From NCBI RefSeq assembly GCF_003113495.2, contig NZ_CP084506.1, positions 310,001-374,000 on the forward strand: a stretch of 64,000 nucleotides of DNA, written 5' to 3'. Source of the stretch: Edwardsiella tarda ATCC 15947 = NBRC 105688. Its GTDB lineage: Bacteria; Pseudomonadota; Gammaproteobacteria; Enterobacterales; Enterobacteriaceae. The first letter of the stretch is position 1, and each line of letters starts with the position of its first letter. The notes beneath the pieces are model-generated. The model made no database searches, was not told the origin of the DNA, and saw only the letters and a list, made by a program, of their open reading frames with translations. Made by a program: the position numbers and the translations under genes. This document shows positions 45,439 to 55,024 of this stretch, piece after piece.

Positions 45439-46626
45439 ATGAAAACTGTTAATGAAATTATCAAGGATATCAACGCGCTCAAGTCTAACCTTCATGACAA
45501 GGACTTTTTGCTGACCTGGGAGCAGAGTCCGGAAGAGCTAAAGCTGGTGCTGGATGTCGCCGACGCGTTGAAGACGATGCGTGCAGAAAATATCGCGACC
45601 AAAATCTTTAATAGCGGGCTGGGTATCTCCGTATTCCGTGATAACTCAACCCGTACTCGTTTCTCCTATGCCTCGGCCTTGAACCTGCTGGGTCTGGCTC
45701 AGCAGGACCTGGATGAGGGCAAATCCCAGATCGCTCACGGAGAGACCGTGCGTGAGACCGCCAACATGATCTCCTTCTGCGCCGATGCCATCGGCATCCG
45801 TGATGACATGTATCTGGGGGCTGGTAACGCCTATATGCGCGAAGTCGGTGCCGCGTTGGATGAAGGCTATGAGCAGGGTGTGTTGCCGCAGCGTCCGGCG
45901 CTGATCAACCTGCAGTGTGATATCGACCACCCGACGCAATCCATGGCCGACCTGGCTTGGCTGCGTGAGCACTTCGGCAGCCTGGAGAATTTGAAGGGCA
46001 AGAAGATCGCCATGACCTGGGCCTACTCACCGAGCTACGGTAAGCCGCTGTCCGTACCGCAAGGCATCATCGGCCTGATGACGCGCTTCGGTATGGATGT
46101 CACCCTGGCTCACCCGGAAGGCTATGACCTGATCCCGGATGTGGTCGAGGTCGCGCGTAACAATGCCAAGGCATCCGGCGGCAGCTTCCGCCAGGTGAAC
46201 TCGATGGCCGAAGCCTTCAAGGATGCGGATATCGTCTATCCCAAGTCCTGGGCTCCGTATCAGGTGATGGAGCAGCGCACCGAACTGCTGCGCGCCAATG
46301 ACCACGATGGCCTGAAGGCGCTGGAAAAACAGTGCCTGGCCCAGAACGCCAACCATAAAGATTGGCACTGCACCGAAGAGATGATGAAGCTGACGCGTGG
46401 CGGTGAGGCCCTGTATATGCACTGCCTGCCGGCTGATATCTCCGGTGTCTCCTGCAAAGAGGGTGAGGTCACTGAAGGCGTATTCGAAAAATACCGCATC
46501 GCCACTTACAAAGAGGCCAGCTGGAAGCCGTATATCATCGCCGCCATGATCGTCGCCCGTAAGTTCCCGAAACCGGGTCTGTTGCTGGAGCAACTGCTCA
46601 AAGAGGCGCAGAAACGTATTAAGTAA
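45439..46626 (+). CDS. ygeW: Carbamoyltransferase family protein YgeW
   Basis: 395 residues (396 in E. coli), longer than ornithine or aspartate carbamoyltransferases. The carbamoyl-phosphate site is intact: STRTRFSY (about 69-76), HPTQSMADL (about 163-171) and MHCLPAD (about 330). The segment after HGETVRETANMISFCADAIG is family-specific. Known carbamoyl acceptors are not used by this family as far as I know; in this operon the likely role is phosphorolysis of a ureido compound from purine breakdown, giving carbamoyl phosphate for YqeA. First gene after the sigma-54 promoter. Confidence 0.94.
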   Translation: MKTVNEIIKDINALKSNLHDKDFLLTWEQSPEELKLVLDVADALKTMRAENIATKIFNSGLGISVFRDNSTRTRFSYASALNLLGLAQQDLDEGKSQIAHGETVRETANMISFCADAIGIRDDMYLGAGNAYMREVGAALDEGYEQGVLPQRPALINLQCDIDHPTQSMADLAWLREHFGSLENLKGKKIAMTWAYSPSYGKPLSVPQGIIGLMTRFGMDVTLAHPEGYDLIPDVVEVARNNAKASGGSFRQVNSMAEAFKDADIVYPKSWAPYQVMEQRTELLRANDHDGLKALEKQCLAQNANHKDWHCTEEMMKLTRGGEALYMHCLPADISGVSCKEGEVTEGVFEKYRIATYKEASWKPYIIAAMIVARKFPKPGLLLEQLLKEAQKRIK

Positions 46627-46633
46627 CACCGTC

Positions 46634-46654
46634 GGCCGGCCGACAGGGCCGGCC
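46634..46654 (+). other. Intercistronic GC hairpin between ygeW and ygeX
   Basis: Two copies of the self-complementary octamer GGCCGGCC at 46634-46641 and 46647-46654 form an 8-bp stem with a GACAG loop. No T-run, so not an intrinsic terminator. Confidence 0.6.
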
Positions 46655-46698
46655 CCTCCGCCAGCGCGGATCTCTTTTTCGATGGATGAGGTTGGTTT

Positions 46699-47898
46699 AT
46701 GTCTGTTTTCTCGTTGAAGGTGGATATTGCGCAGAACCGTTTCTTCAATGGTGAAACGTCGCCACTGTTCTCCCGTGCCGAAGCACAGAAAGCGCGGGCC
46801 TTTCATAAAAAAATTACCGGCTACCGTCCCACGCCGCTATATGCCCTGGATGAACTGTCTCACCTGTTCGGCATCGGCAAGATCTTAGTGAAGGATGAGT
46901 CGCAGCGTTTCGGCCTCAACGCCTTCAAGATGCTGGGCGGTGCCTACGCCATCGCTCGCCTGTTGTGTGATAAGTATCACATGGATATCAATGACTTCTC
47001 CTTCGAGAAGCTCAAATCCACACTGACCGAGCGCATGACCTTCGCCACCACTACCGATGGTAACCATGGTCGTGGCGTGGCCTGGGCCGCGCAGCAGTTG
47101 GGGCAGCATGCGGTGGTGTACATGCCGAAGGGCTCGGCGCGTGAGCGGGTAGAGCATATCCGTAACCTGGGCGCCGAATGCATCGTTACCGATATGAACT
47201 ATGACGACACGGTACGTCTGACCATGAAGACCGCGCAGGAGCGGGGTTGGGAAGTGGTGCAGGATACCGCGTGGGAAGGCTACACCAAGATCCCGACCTG
47301 GATCATGCAGGGGTACGCCACGCTGGCGGACGAAGCGGTGGAGCAGATGGCGCAGATGGGCATTGAGCGCCCGACTCACGTCTTCCTGCAAGCTGGCGTC
47401 GGCGCCATGGCGGGGGGCGTGTTGGGCTATCTGGTCGATGTGTATGGCGCGAATAATCTGCACTCGGTGATCGTCGAGCCGGATCTGGCGGACTGCGTAT
47501 TCCGCTCCGGGGTGAAGGGGGAGATCGTCAACGTCGGCGGCGACATGTCCACCATCATGGCTGGCCTGGCCTGCGGCGAGCCGAACCCGTTGGGCTGGCC
47601 GCTGCTGCGCAATTGTGCCACCCAGTTTATCTCCTGCCAGGACAAGGTGGCGGCGCTGGGGATGCGTGTGTTGGGTAACCCGTTGGGTCAGGATGCACGC
47701 ATCATCTCTGGCGAATCGGGTGCCGTTGGTCTCGGGGTCTTGGCTGCCGTTCACCATCACCCGCGTCGTGAAGAACTGATGAAGACGTTAGGGCTGAATC
47801 GCGACTCCGTGGTGCTGTTGATCAGTACCGAAGGGGATACCGACGTGAAGCACTACCGTGAAGTGGTTTGGGAAGGGAAATACCCGGCGTGTGAATAA
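46699..47898 (+). CDS. ygeX: 2,3-diaminopropionate ammonia-lyase
   Basis: 399 residues (398 in E. coli). PLP enzyme of fold type II that turns 2,3-diaminopropionate into pyruvate and two ammonia. The PLP lysine is K77 in RFGLNAFKMLGG; other family segments are TTDGNHGRGVAWAAQQ and the phosphate loop QAGVGAMAGGVLGYL. In this operon it would be the last, carbon-releasing step. GGATGAGGTTGG precedes the ATG. Confidence 0.95.
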   Translation: MSVFSLKVDIAQNRFFNGETSPLFSRAEAQKARAFHKKITGYRPTPLYALDELSHLFGIGKILVKDESQRFGLNAFKMLGGAYAIARLLCDKYHMDINDFSFEKLKSTLTERMTFATTTDGNHGRGVAWAAQQLGQHAVVYMPKGSARERVEHIRNLGAECIVTDMNYDDTVRLTMKTAQERGWEVVQDTAWEGYTKIPTWIMQGYATLADEAVEQMAQMGIERPTHVFLQAGVGAMAGGVLGYLVDVYGANNLHSVIVEPDLADCVFRSGVKGEIVNVGGDMSTIMAGLACGEPNPLGWPLLRNCATQFISCQDKVAALGMRVLGNPLGQDARIISGESGAVGLGVLAAVHHHPRREELMKTLGLNRDSVVLLISTEGDTDVKHYREVVWEGKYPACE

Positions 47899-47925
47899 GC
47901 GCGGGGGCATCGTTGAATTCATGCT

Positions 47926-47940
47926 CCCCGCCCGGCGGGG
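47926..47940 (+). other. Intercistronic GC hairpin between ygeX and ygeY
   Basis: CCCCGC / GCGGGG 6-bp stem with a 3-base loop in the 66-base gap, without T-run. Confidence 0.5.
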
Positions 47941-47964
47941 GGATCACCACTGGAGAAGAATATA

Positions 47965-49182
47965 ATGGCTAAGCAAGTTCCGTTCGATATGATTCTGGAG
48001 AAGGCGCATCAGTATAAAGACGACATGTCCCGTTTCCTGCGCGACATGATTGCCATCCCCAGTGAAAGCTGCGACGAAAAGCGTGTAGTACTGCGTATCA
48101 AAGAAGAGATGGAGAAAGTGGGCTTCGATCGTGTCGAGATCGACCCGATGGGTAACGTGTTGGGCTATGTCGGTCACGGCCCGCATCTGATTGCCATGGA
48201 TGCCCACATCGACACCGTCGGGGTGGGTAACATCAAGAACTGGACCTTCGCTCCCTATGAGGGGATGGAGACCGATGAACTGATCGGCGGACGCGGCGCG
48301 TCGGATCAGGAAGGCGGCATGGCCTCCATGGTATATGCCGGTAAGATCATCAAGGATCTGGGGCTGGAAGATCAGTACACCCTGCTGGTGACCGGGACGG
48401 TACAGGAGGAGGATTGTGACGGCCTGTGCTGGCAGTACATCATCGAGCAATCTAAGATCCGTCCGGAGTTCGTGGTCAGTACCGAACCAACCGATTGTCA
48501 GATCTACCGCGGCCAGCGTGGGCGTATGGAGATCCGTATCGATGTACAGGGTATCAGCTGCCACGGTTCTGCACCGGAGCGCGGCGATAACGCCATCTTC
48601 AAGATGGGGCCGATCCTGAACGAGTTACAAGAGCTGTCACAGAATCTGGGGTATGACGAGTTCCTCGGCAAGGGGACGCTGACCGTCTCCGAGATCTTCT
48701 TCACCTCACCGAGCCGTTGCGCCGTCGCCGACAGCTGCGCCGTCTCCATCGACCGTCGCCTGACCTGGGGCGAAACCTGGGAAGGTGCACTGGAGGAGAT
48801 CCGTGCCCTGCCGGCGGTGAAAGCCGCTAACGCGACCGTCTCCATGTACAACTACGATCGCCCCTCCTACACCGGGCTGGTCTATCCGACCGAATGCTAC
48901 TTCCCTACCTGGAAGGTCGAAGAAGATCACATCACGGTGAAGACACTGAGCCAAGCTTATCAAGGCTTGTTCCGTAAGCAGCCGGTGGTCGACAAGTGGA
49001 CCTTCTCCACCAACGGCGTCTCCATCATGGGTCGTCATGGCATCCCGGTGATCGGTTTCGGTCCGGGTAAAGAGCCGGAGGCGCATGCGCCGAACGAGAA
49101 GACCTGGAAGGATCATCTGGTGACCTGTGCGGCGATGTATGCCGCCATCCCGCTGACCTATATGGAACAGCTGAAGAAGTAA
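47965..49182 (+). CDS. ygeY: M20-family metallohydrolase YgeY
   Basis: 405 residues (403 in E. coli). Dinuclear metal amidohydrolase/peptidase fold. Metal and catalytic residues are in [11 protein letters not shown] (histidine, aspartate), [15 protein letters not shown] (bridging aspartate), [11 protein letters not shown] (catalytic glutamate pair), [13 protein letters not shown] in the dimer domain, and the C-terminal [12 protein letters not shown] histidine. No signal peptide, so cytoplasmic. Annotated elsewhere as a selenium-metabolism hydrolase; substrate not proven. Likely cleaves a ureido or amide intermediate upstream of YgeX. Confidence 0.92.
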   Translation: MAKQVPFDMILEKAHQYKDDMSRFLRDMIAIPSESCDEKRVVLRIKEEMEKVGFDRVEIDPMGNVLGYVGHGPHLIAMDAHIDTVGVGNIKNWTFAPYEGMETDELIGGRGASDQEGGMASMVYAGKIIKDLGLEDQYTLLVTGTVQEEDCDGLCWQYIIEQSKIRPEFVVSTEPTDCQIYRGQRGRMEIRIDVQGISCHGSAPERGDNAIFKMGPILNELQELSQNLGYDEFLGKGTLTVSEIFFTSPSRCAVADSCAVSIDRRLTWGETWEGALEEIRALPAVKAANATVSMYNYDRPSYTGLVYPTECYFPTWKVEEDHITVKTLSQAYQGLFRKQPVVDKWTFSTNGVSIMGRHGIPVIGFGPGKEPEAHAPNEKTWKDHLVTCAAMYAAIPLTYMEQLKK

Positions 49183-49195
49183 GTTAATGCCCCCC

Positions 49196-49220
49196 GCCCC
49201 GGCACCCGTGGTGCCGGGGC
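49196..49220 (+). other. Intercistronic GC hairpin between ygeY and hyuA
   Basis: GCCCCGGCAC / GTGCCGGGGC, a perfect 10-bp stem with a 5-base loop, in the 58-base gap. No T-run. Confidence 0.6.
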
Positions 49221-49240
49221 TCCTCTGCGGAGTCACGACG

Positions 49241-50626
49241 ATGAGAACGCTAATTAAGAATGGCACGGTGGTGAACCACGACGGCGAACGGTTGGCGGAT
49301 GTGCTGATTGAGCATGGCATCATCAGTCGCGTCGACCCCGGCCTGAGCGAGGACGAGGCGGATGAGGTGATCGATGCGCAAGGCTGCTATGTGTTGCCCG
49401 GCGGCGTCGATGTCCATACCCACTTCAACATCGATGTTGGCTTGGCGCGGAGCTGTGATGATTTTTTTACCGGCACCCGCGCAGCGGCGTGTGGCGGTAC
49501 AACAACCATTATCGACCATATGGGCTTCGGCCCGAAAGGCTGCTGCCTGCATCATCAGTTGGCGGCCTATCATGACTATGCCGCCGGCAAGGCGGTGATC
49601 GACTACAGTTTCCACGGGGTGATTCAGCATATCGACGAGGCGATCCTCGACGAGATGGCCTCGATGGTGCATGACGAGGGCATCAGCAGCTTTAAGCTCT
49701 ATCTGACCTATGGTTTCAAGCTGGACGATGACGCGGTATTGCGTGCCTTGCGTCGTTTGCATCAGGTCGGGGCCTTGACCACGGTGCATCCGGAGAACGA
49801 TGCCGCCATCGCCCAACGTCGCGCCCATTATCTGGCGCAAGGCGAGGTCGCACCGATCTTTCACGCTCGCAGCCGTCCCTTGGAGTGCGAGGCGGAGGCC
49901 ATCGCCCGGATGATTAACCTGGCGCAGTTGGCCGGCAATGCACCGCTGTATATCGTCCACCTCTCTAATGGCTTAGGGCTGGAGTACCTGCGCCTGGCGC
50001 GTGCGCGCCATCAGCCGGTGTGGGTGGAGACCTGCCCGCAGTATCTGCTGTTGGATGAGCGTTGTTACCTGCGTGAGGATGGGCTGAAGTTTATCCTTAG
50101 CCCGCCGCTACGTAATCTGCGCGAGCAGGATGCCTTGTGGTGTGGCATCAGCGACGGCGCCATCGATGTGGTGGCCACCGATCACTGTACCTTCCCTTAC
50201 AGCCAGCGACAGGCACTCTCCGGCGGTAACTTCAGTCGTTGTCCCAATGGGTTACCGGGCGTCGAGAACCGTATGTTGCTGTTGTTCTCCGCCGGGGTGA
50301 TGACCGGACGTATCTCGTTGCCACATTTCGTGGCGTTGACCAGCGCCACCCCGGCGCGCCTGTTCGGCCTCTGGCCGCAAAAGGGGCTGATCGCCCCAGG
50401 CGCCGATGCCGACGTGGTGATCATCGATCCGCGCCGCACCACCACTATTCATCACAGCGCATTGCATGATAACGCCGACTACAGTCCCTACGAGGACATG
50501 GTCTGCCGGGGGGAGATCCGTCATACCCTGGCACGCGGCGAACGGATTTTCAGTGAAGGGCAGTTTAGCGCCGAACCGGGGCGCGGGCGTTTTCTGAAGC
50601 GTAAAGCGTTTCAGGCACCGCTATAG
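49241..50626 (+). CDS. hyuA: Cyclic amidohydrolase (dihydropyrimidinase/hydantoinase family)
   Basis: 461 residues from the ATG at 49241 (MRTLIKNGTVVNHDGERLAD), the E. coli length; the frame extends 18 codons upstream through the hairpin, but a GGAG precedes this ATG. Binuclear zinc site: GGVDVHTHFN (HxH), carboxylated lysine in SSFKLYLTYGF, histidines in TVHPEND and IVHLSNG, aspartate in VATDHCTF. The E. coli enzyme opens D-phenylhydantoin in vitro. In this operon it probably opens a hydantoin- or dihydropyrimidine-like ring made from a purine. Confidence 0.94.
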   Translation: MRTLIKNGTVVNHDGERLADVLIEHGIISRVDPGLSEDEADEVIDAQGCYVLPGGVDVHTHFNIDVGLARSCDDFFTGTRAAACGGTTTIIDHMGFGPKGCCLHHQLAAYHDYAAGKAVIDYSFHGVIQHIDEAILDEMASMVHDEGISSFKLYLTYGFKLDDDAVLRALRRLHQVGALTTVHPENDAAIAQRRAHYLAQGEVAPIFHARSRPLECEAEAIARMINLAQLAGNAPLYIVHLSNGLGLEYLRLARARHQPVWVETCPQYLLLDERCYLREDGLKFILSPPLRNLREQDALWCGISDGAIDVVATDHCTFPYSQRQALSGGNFSRCPNGLPGVENRMLLLFSAGVMTGRISLPHFVALTSATPARLFGLWPQKGLIAPGADADVVIIDPRRTTTIHHSALHDNADYSPYEDMVCRGEIRHTLARGERIFSEGQFSAEPGRGRFLKRKAFQAPL

Positions 50627-50706
50627 GCAGTACGGCTGCGCCCGCATACCGCCGGGAAGCTTGCGCGACGGGATGCAGTCCGGCCCAACAACATACGAGT
50701 GAGGAT

Positions 50707-51642
50707 ATGATGAAGAAAAAAATCGTGCTCGCGCTGGGGGGAAACGCACTGGGCGAAGGGCTGGCCGAACAGATGAAGGCGGTGAAAACCACGGCACGGG
50801 CGATCGTCGATCTGATCGCCCAGGGCCATCAGGTGGTGGTCACCCACGGCAACGGCCCACAGGTTGGCATGATCAACCAGGCGTTCGAGGCGGCGGCGAA
50901 GACCGAAGCGCACACCCCGATGCTGCCGATGTCGGTCTGTGTCGCGTTGAGTCAAGGATATATCGGCTACGATCTGCAAAACGCGCTGCGTGAGGAGCTG
51001 CGGGATCGGGGGATGGATACGCCGGTCGCGACGCTGATCACTCAGGTTGAGGTGGATGGTAAGGATCCCGCCTTCCTCAATCCGTGCAAACCGATCGGAT
51101 CGTTCTTCAGCCAGGAGGAGGCGGAGATCCTGACGCGCAACGGCTACAACATGAAGGAGGATGCCGGACGGGGTTATCGCCGTGTGGTCGCTTCGCCGAA
51201 ACCGGTCGATATCATCGAGAAAGAGACGGTGAAAGCGATGATCAACGCCGGCCAGGTGGTGATCACCGTCGGTGGCGGTGGGATCCCGGTGATCCGCGAG
51301 GGGAATCATCTGCGTGGCGCCAGCGCGGTGATCGACAAGGATTGGGCCAGCGCCAAGCTGGCGGAGATGATCGATGCCGATATGCTGATCATCCTGACGG
51401 CGGTCGAGAAGGTGGCGATCAACTTTGGTAAGCCGAATCAGCAGTGGCTCGATCGCCTCAGCCTGGAGGATGCCCAGCGTTTTATCGATGAGGGGCACTT
51501 TGCCAAGGGTTCGATGTTGCCCAAGGTCGAGGCGGCGCTCTCCTTCGCGCGGACTCGAGCGGGCCGAGAGGCATTGATCACCGTGCTGGATAAGGCGAAA
51601 GAGGGGATCGAGGGTAAGACCGGTACCGTGGTGTGCCAGTGA
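50707..51642 (+). CDS. yqeA: Carbamate kinase-like protein YqeA
   Basis: 311 residues (310 in E. coli YqeA). Amino-acid kinase fold with KKIVLALGGNALGEGLAEQM, THGNGPQVGMINQAFEAA, the sugar/carbamate loop VITVGGGGIPVIREGNHL and VIDKDWASAKLAEMI, all typical of carbamate kinases. Transfers phosphate from carbamoyl phosphate to ADP. Together with YgeW this gives substrate-level ATP. GAGG 4-6 bases before the ATG. Last gene of the ygeW run; a terminator follows. Confidence 0.95.
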   Translation: MMKKKIVLALGGNALGEGLAEQMKAVKTTARAIVDLIAQGHQVVVTHGNGPQVGMINQAFEAAAKTEAHTPMLPMSVCVALSQGYIGYDLQNALREELRDRGMDTPVATLITQVEVDGKDPAFLNPCKPIGSFFSQEEAEILTRNGYNMKEDAGRGYRRVVASPKPVDIIEKETVKAMINAGQVVITVGGGGIPVIREGNHLRGASAVIDKDWASAKLAEMIDADMLIILTAVEKVAINFGKPNQQWLDRLSLEDAQRFIDEGHFAKGSMLPKVEAALSFARTRAGREALITVLDKAKEGIEGKTGTVVCQ

Positions 51643-51695
51643 TCCTCACCGGGCCTTGGGTGTCGCGTCCGAGGCCATCACTTGAACAGCAATGA

Positions 51696-51722
51696 CCGAG
51701 GGGGCGCTTAGCGCCCCCTCGG
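51696..51722. terminator. Bidirectional terminator between yqeA and yqeB
   Basis: A perfect 12-bp stem CCGAGGGGGCGC / GCGCCCCCTCGG with a TTA loop. A second, smaller hairpin (CGTGCCG / CGGCACG) lies at 51738-51754. Both lie between convergent stops. Confidence 0.75.
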
Positions 51723-51784
51723 TGTTATCGGTTAGGCCGTGCCGTGTCGGCACGCTATGCGCGGGATTGCCGCGCGCTGATGGA

Positions 51785-53377
51785 TCAGGATTGTGGGCTC
51801 AGTTTCATCATCGCCTCTAACACCGCGCCACCGATGGCGCGCGCCTTATCGGAGACGGTGGTGTGGTCGGCCTGGGCCCCACGCGGATCGACGTCGCCGA
51901 TCTTAAAGCCAGCGCTGACCTCCAGTCCCTCACTCAGCAGACCGCGCACCATGCCCTGCAGCGGCGAAATCACCGGCGTGTTATCGATATGGGCAAGGGT
52001 ATCGCCTTCGTTAACCAGATCGCCCAACTTGACGCAGCAGTGCATGATGCCGGCGTGCGGTGCCCGGATCACTCGACGGGTGGTGTGGCCGTTGATATTC
52101 CCAGGGATGCCGGTGTTAGCCTGGGCAAAGCCGCGGTAGATCACCCGTCCCAGGTGGTGGCCCCGGTTGGTTTCGATCACCGCATCGCAGTCTTGGCCGG
52201 CATCGAAGCCCGGGCCGAGGGCGATGGTGACGGGGGCCATGTCGCGTCGCGTCCCCAGATTCTGCTTGGCCAGGATCGCATCGACCAGGTAGTGGGGTTG
52301 CAGCGCCGCCAGGGTGAGGCACTGCGGATCGACCAGCACCGGGATGATGCCCTGTTCGATCAGGCTGAAGGCCTGCTCCGCACCCTCGGCGCGCCGCGCC
52401 GTCACCCCTTCGACCGTCGTCTCGCCATCGAATACCGCCTGAGCGAACGCGACGCTACGGCGGATCACCGTCGGTTTGGCCACCTCTAACATCAAGATGC
52501 GGAAGCCAGCATGATACAGGCGCAGCGCCACGCCGGTGGCGATGTCGCCAGCACCCCGGATGGCCACCAGTCGATTGCGCTGTAGACGAATGTTCTGCTT
52601 CATCTGGCCGCCGGCGGCGCGATTCTTGATCTGCAACACTTCGGCCAGAATGCTGACGGCGATCTCTTCCGGTGTTTCGGCGCCGATGTTATAGCCGATG
52701 GGGGCGTGCAGGCGTGCTAACTGCTCCTCGTCGATGCCGCTCTGGCGCAGTTGTTGGCAGAAGGTCTGTACCTTGCGACGGCTACCTAACAGCCCTAGGT
52801 AATCGAGCGGCTTATCGATCAGGCAGTCGAGGGCCTCCTTGTCCTGGCTATTGGTGGCGATAATGACAAAGCTCTCCGCTTCGATCTGCATCGCCGCGAT
52901 GAGATGGGTATAGCTGTCGGCATGGTGTAGGCGAGTACCCGCAGGAAAGAGCGCCGGATCCAGGCTCTCCTGATAAGTATCGCCGACATGAATATCGAAG
53001 CCTAGCGGCGCGGCGGCATGAGCGATGGCACGATTGACGTGCCCGGCGCCGATCAGTACCAGGCGGGGGCGCAGGCCGTGAACATCGATGTATACCGACA
53101 TGGCGCCGCCACAGTCGGAGCCGACCGCATCTTGCCCGCTGCGTGCCATACGGCCATGAAAGACGCGTGGTTTACGCTCGGCCAGTGCCTGCATGGCCTG
53201 TTCGATGACCAGGCGTTCGACCATCCCGCCACCGATGGTGCCGATGATGCTGCCGTCTTTTAAAACCAACATTTGGGCCGAATGGCGCGGTGTAGAGCCC
53301 CGACTCTCGATGATCTGGGCCATGGCGAAGGGGCGGTTCTGTTCCTCAAGTTGCGCGGCTTGTGCAAAGATATTCAT
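51785..53377 (-). CDS. yqeB: Selenium-dependent molybdenum hydroxylase maturation protein YqeB (XdhC-like plus EF2563-like)
   Basis: 530 residues from the ATG at 53375-53377 (MNIFAQAAQLEEQNRPFAMA); the frame runs 54 codons further into yqeC, but this start has GAGG upstream and matches E. coli. Two parts: an XdhC/CoxI-like half (about 1-265: ESRGSTPRHSAQMLV, GTIGGGMVE, DCGGAMSVYI, the Rossmann LIGAGHVNRAIAH), and an EF2563-type half (about 280-530: VAIRGAGDIATGVALRLYHA, VDAILAKQNLGTRRDMAP, ALGPGFDAGQDCDAVIETNR). The family co-occurs with selenium-dependent molybdenum hydroxylases and selD; it is thought to insert or deliver sulfur/selenium to the Mo cofactor. 28 bases after yqeC. Confidence 0.93.
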   Translation of the reverse strand: MNIFAQAAQLEEQNRPFAMAQIIESRGSTPRHSAQMLVLKDGSIIGTIGGGMVERLVIEQAMQALAERKPRVFHGRMARSGQDAVGSDCGGAMSVYIDVHGLRPRLVLIGAGHVNRAIAHAAAPLGFDIHVGDTYQESLDPALFPAGTRLHHADSYTHLIAAMQIEAESFVIIATNSQDKEALDCLIDKPLDYLGLLGSRRKVQTFCQQLRQSGIDEEQLARLHAPIGYNIGAETPEEIAVSILAEVLQIKNRAAGGQMKQNIRLQRNRLVAIRGAGDIATGVALRLYHAGFRILMLEVAKPTVIRRSVAFAQAVFDGETTVEGVTARRAEGAEQAFSLIEQGIIPVLVDPQCLTLAALQPHYLVDAILAKQNLGTRRDMAPVTIALGPGFDAGQDCDAVIETNRGHHLGRVIYRGFAQANTGIPGNINGHTTRRVIRAPHAGIMHCCVKLGDLVNEGDTLAHIDNTPVISPLQGMVRGLLSEGLEVSAGFKIGDVDPRGAQADHTTVSDKARAIGGAVLEAMMKLSPQS

Positions 53378-53405
53378 AAAGACCTCAATGTTTACTGCCT
53401 TGTTG

Positions 53406-54224
53406 TTATTCCCAGCGCTGCCGCGGGCATCCGCGGGGAGAGTTGTTGTCATGGCGCTGCAAGATACGCGTAATCGGGGGATGTTCACGGACGGCACCGA
53501 GCCAGATGGCATCCAGCAAACCGTCATGCAACAGGGCATACAGATCGGCGTCCGTCACATTATCAGATTGATAAAAGCGGTTGATCAGCCAGACCCGTCG
53601 CGCCCCATCGGGGACGCCCTTAAACATACCGTTTGGATGGCGAATGAAGCGGCTCATCGCCGCCATATCCAGGCGTTCTCCCTGCGCCAGGCCGCTGCAG
53701 GCGGCGAATAGCGGCCAACGGTGTACGTTCTGTGCGCCGACGGGATGCCCTAACGCCGCTCCCCCGCTCACCGCGATCACGCAATGGCTACGTTCAGGGA
53801 TGCAAGGTTCGTGCCCCGCAGGCGCCTTCATCGCTAGGCGATGAGCCCCATCGGCCTCGACCAAGATCACATCGGCTAGCGGGCGTTGGGCCAGCGCATC
53901 AACCTGTTCCGGCGTGAAGCCGCGCACCTTGCCGTTGGCAGCATCCCAGGCGGAGAAGCAGGCGGTGATCGGGGCGTGGAGCGCATCAGCCGGTAAGGCT
54001 GCCGGCTGATGGCAGAAGAGGGTAGGGAGCGTGTCGGGGAGATACATGCGGGTCGTGGTGGTAACCACTACCCGTCGCTGCTGGGCGGCCCAGGCCTGCG
54101 CCAGCCAGTGTAAGGCGCTGGTTTTGCCCCCGGCGCCGATCAGGCTGATCAGCAGTGGCCGCGCGCGCGTTTCACGATCACAAAACAGCGTATTGAATTC
54201 GGGTATTATGCGGTTCACCGTCAT
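53406..54224 (-). CDS. yqeC: Selenium cofactor biosynthesis protein YqeC
   Basis: 272 residues (256 in E. coli). P-loop-like start SLIGAGGKTSALHWLAQAWA and VVTTTTRMYLP, then ILVEADGAHRLAMKAPAGHEPCIP, the family signature. It is found with YqeB and SelD in genomes that have selenium-dependent molybdenum hydroxylases; the reaction is not known. It is divergent from mocA with only 39 bases between the start codons, so promoters must overlap. No sigma-54 site is seen in that gap. Confidence 0.92.
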   Translation of the reverse strand: MTVNRIIPEFNTLFCDRETRARPLLISLIGAGGKTSALHWLAQAWAAQQRRVVVTTTTRMYLPDTLPTLFCHQPAALPADALHAPITACFSAWDAANGKVRGFTPEQVDALAQRPLADVILVEADGAHRLAMKAPAGHEPCIPERSHCVIAVSGGAALGHPVGAQNVHRWPLFAACSGLAQGERLDMAAMSRFIRHPNGMFKGVPDGARRVWLINRFYQSDNVTDADLYALLHDGLLDAIWLGAVREHPPITRILQRHDNNSPRGCPRQRWE

Positions 54225-54263
54225 AGGCTATGAATAATGTGATTAATCCAGTGGAAAAATAGA

Positions 54264-54857
54264 ATGATGCCAGCAGAAGAATATATTAATCCCGAGGCGG
54301 TGAGTGCGATCATTCCTGCCGCCGGGCTCTCGTCACGGATGGGACAGTGGAAAATGATGCTGCCCTATCGCGATGGTACCATCCTGGATGCCAGTATTAA
54401 TAACGCATTGGTATTTTGTCAGCAAATAATATTAGTGGTGGGCTTTCGCGCCGAGGTGTTATTACAACGTTATGGCGATCATCCTCGCATTAAACTGGTG
54501 GTAAATAACGATTATGCCAGCGGTTTATTTTCCTCTATTCGTTGCGGAGCGGCGTCGGTACAGAGCGACTATTGCTTTATCTGCCATGGTGACATGCCTT
54601 GCCTGACATCGGCGCTATTCGCCCAGTTGTGGCGGCAGCGTGGGCCCTATGCCTTACTGCCGCGTTATCGTGGCGTTCCCGGTCATCCGGTGCTGCTGCC
54701 ACGCACGTGGTTGCCGCAGGTTGGGCAGGCGTATCCTCAGCGTAGTATGCGTGAATATTTGCTGGCAAAAGATTATCGTTATCTCGATATAAATTCAGAA
54801 GAAATTATTTTTGATGTCGATACACCGCAGGCGTATCAATTGCTTTTGCAAAAATAA
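54264..54857 (+). CDS. mocA: Molybdenum cofactor cytidylyltransferase MocA
   Basis: 197 residues (192 in E. coli MocA/YgfJ). MobA-like nucleotidyltransferase: the GTP/CTP loop AIIPAAGLSSRMGQWKMMLP, the metal aspartate in CHGDMPCLT, GVPGHPVLLPR, and DVDTPQAYQ at the end. It makes molybdopterin cytosine dinucleotide, the cofactor form of xanthine-dehydrogenase-type enzymes. More AT-rich than its neighbours. Starts with ATGATG at 54264; ribosome-binding site weak. Fits as a maturation factor for XdhD. Confidence 0.92.
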   Translation: MMPAEEYINPEAVSAIIPAAGLSSRMGQWKMMLPYRDGTILDASINNALVFCQQIILVVGFRAEVLLQRYGDHPRIKLVVNNDYASGLFSSIRCGAASVQSDYCFICHGDMPCLTSALFAQLWRQRGPYALLPRYRGVPGHPVLLPRTWLPQVGQAYPQRSMREYLLAKDYRYLDINSEEIIFDVDTPQAYQLLLQK

Positions 54858-55024
54858 GCTGTTTAGTTTTTATATTTAAGCGATTGCGTTCACAGTTAAA
54901 ATAATTATCGCAAAATTCGCATATCAAAGTGATACGGATTCTCTTTTTTTGATAATCTCATTCGCGCCGAATAAACGGCAGAGAAGTGAGCCTGTTTTAG
55001 TGATTGGTATTCTCATTTAGCCGA

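Noticed and set aside
46885..47760. Minus-strand frame of about 291 codons inside ygeX
   Set aside because: Antisense shadow of a clearly recognised PLP enzyme; no ribosome-binding site or motif.
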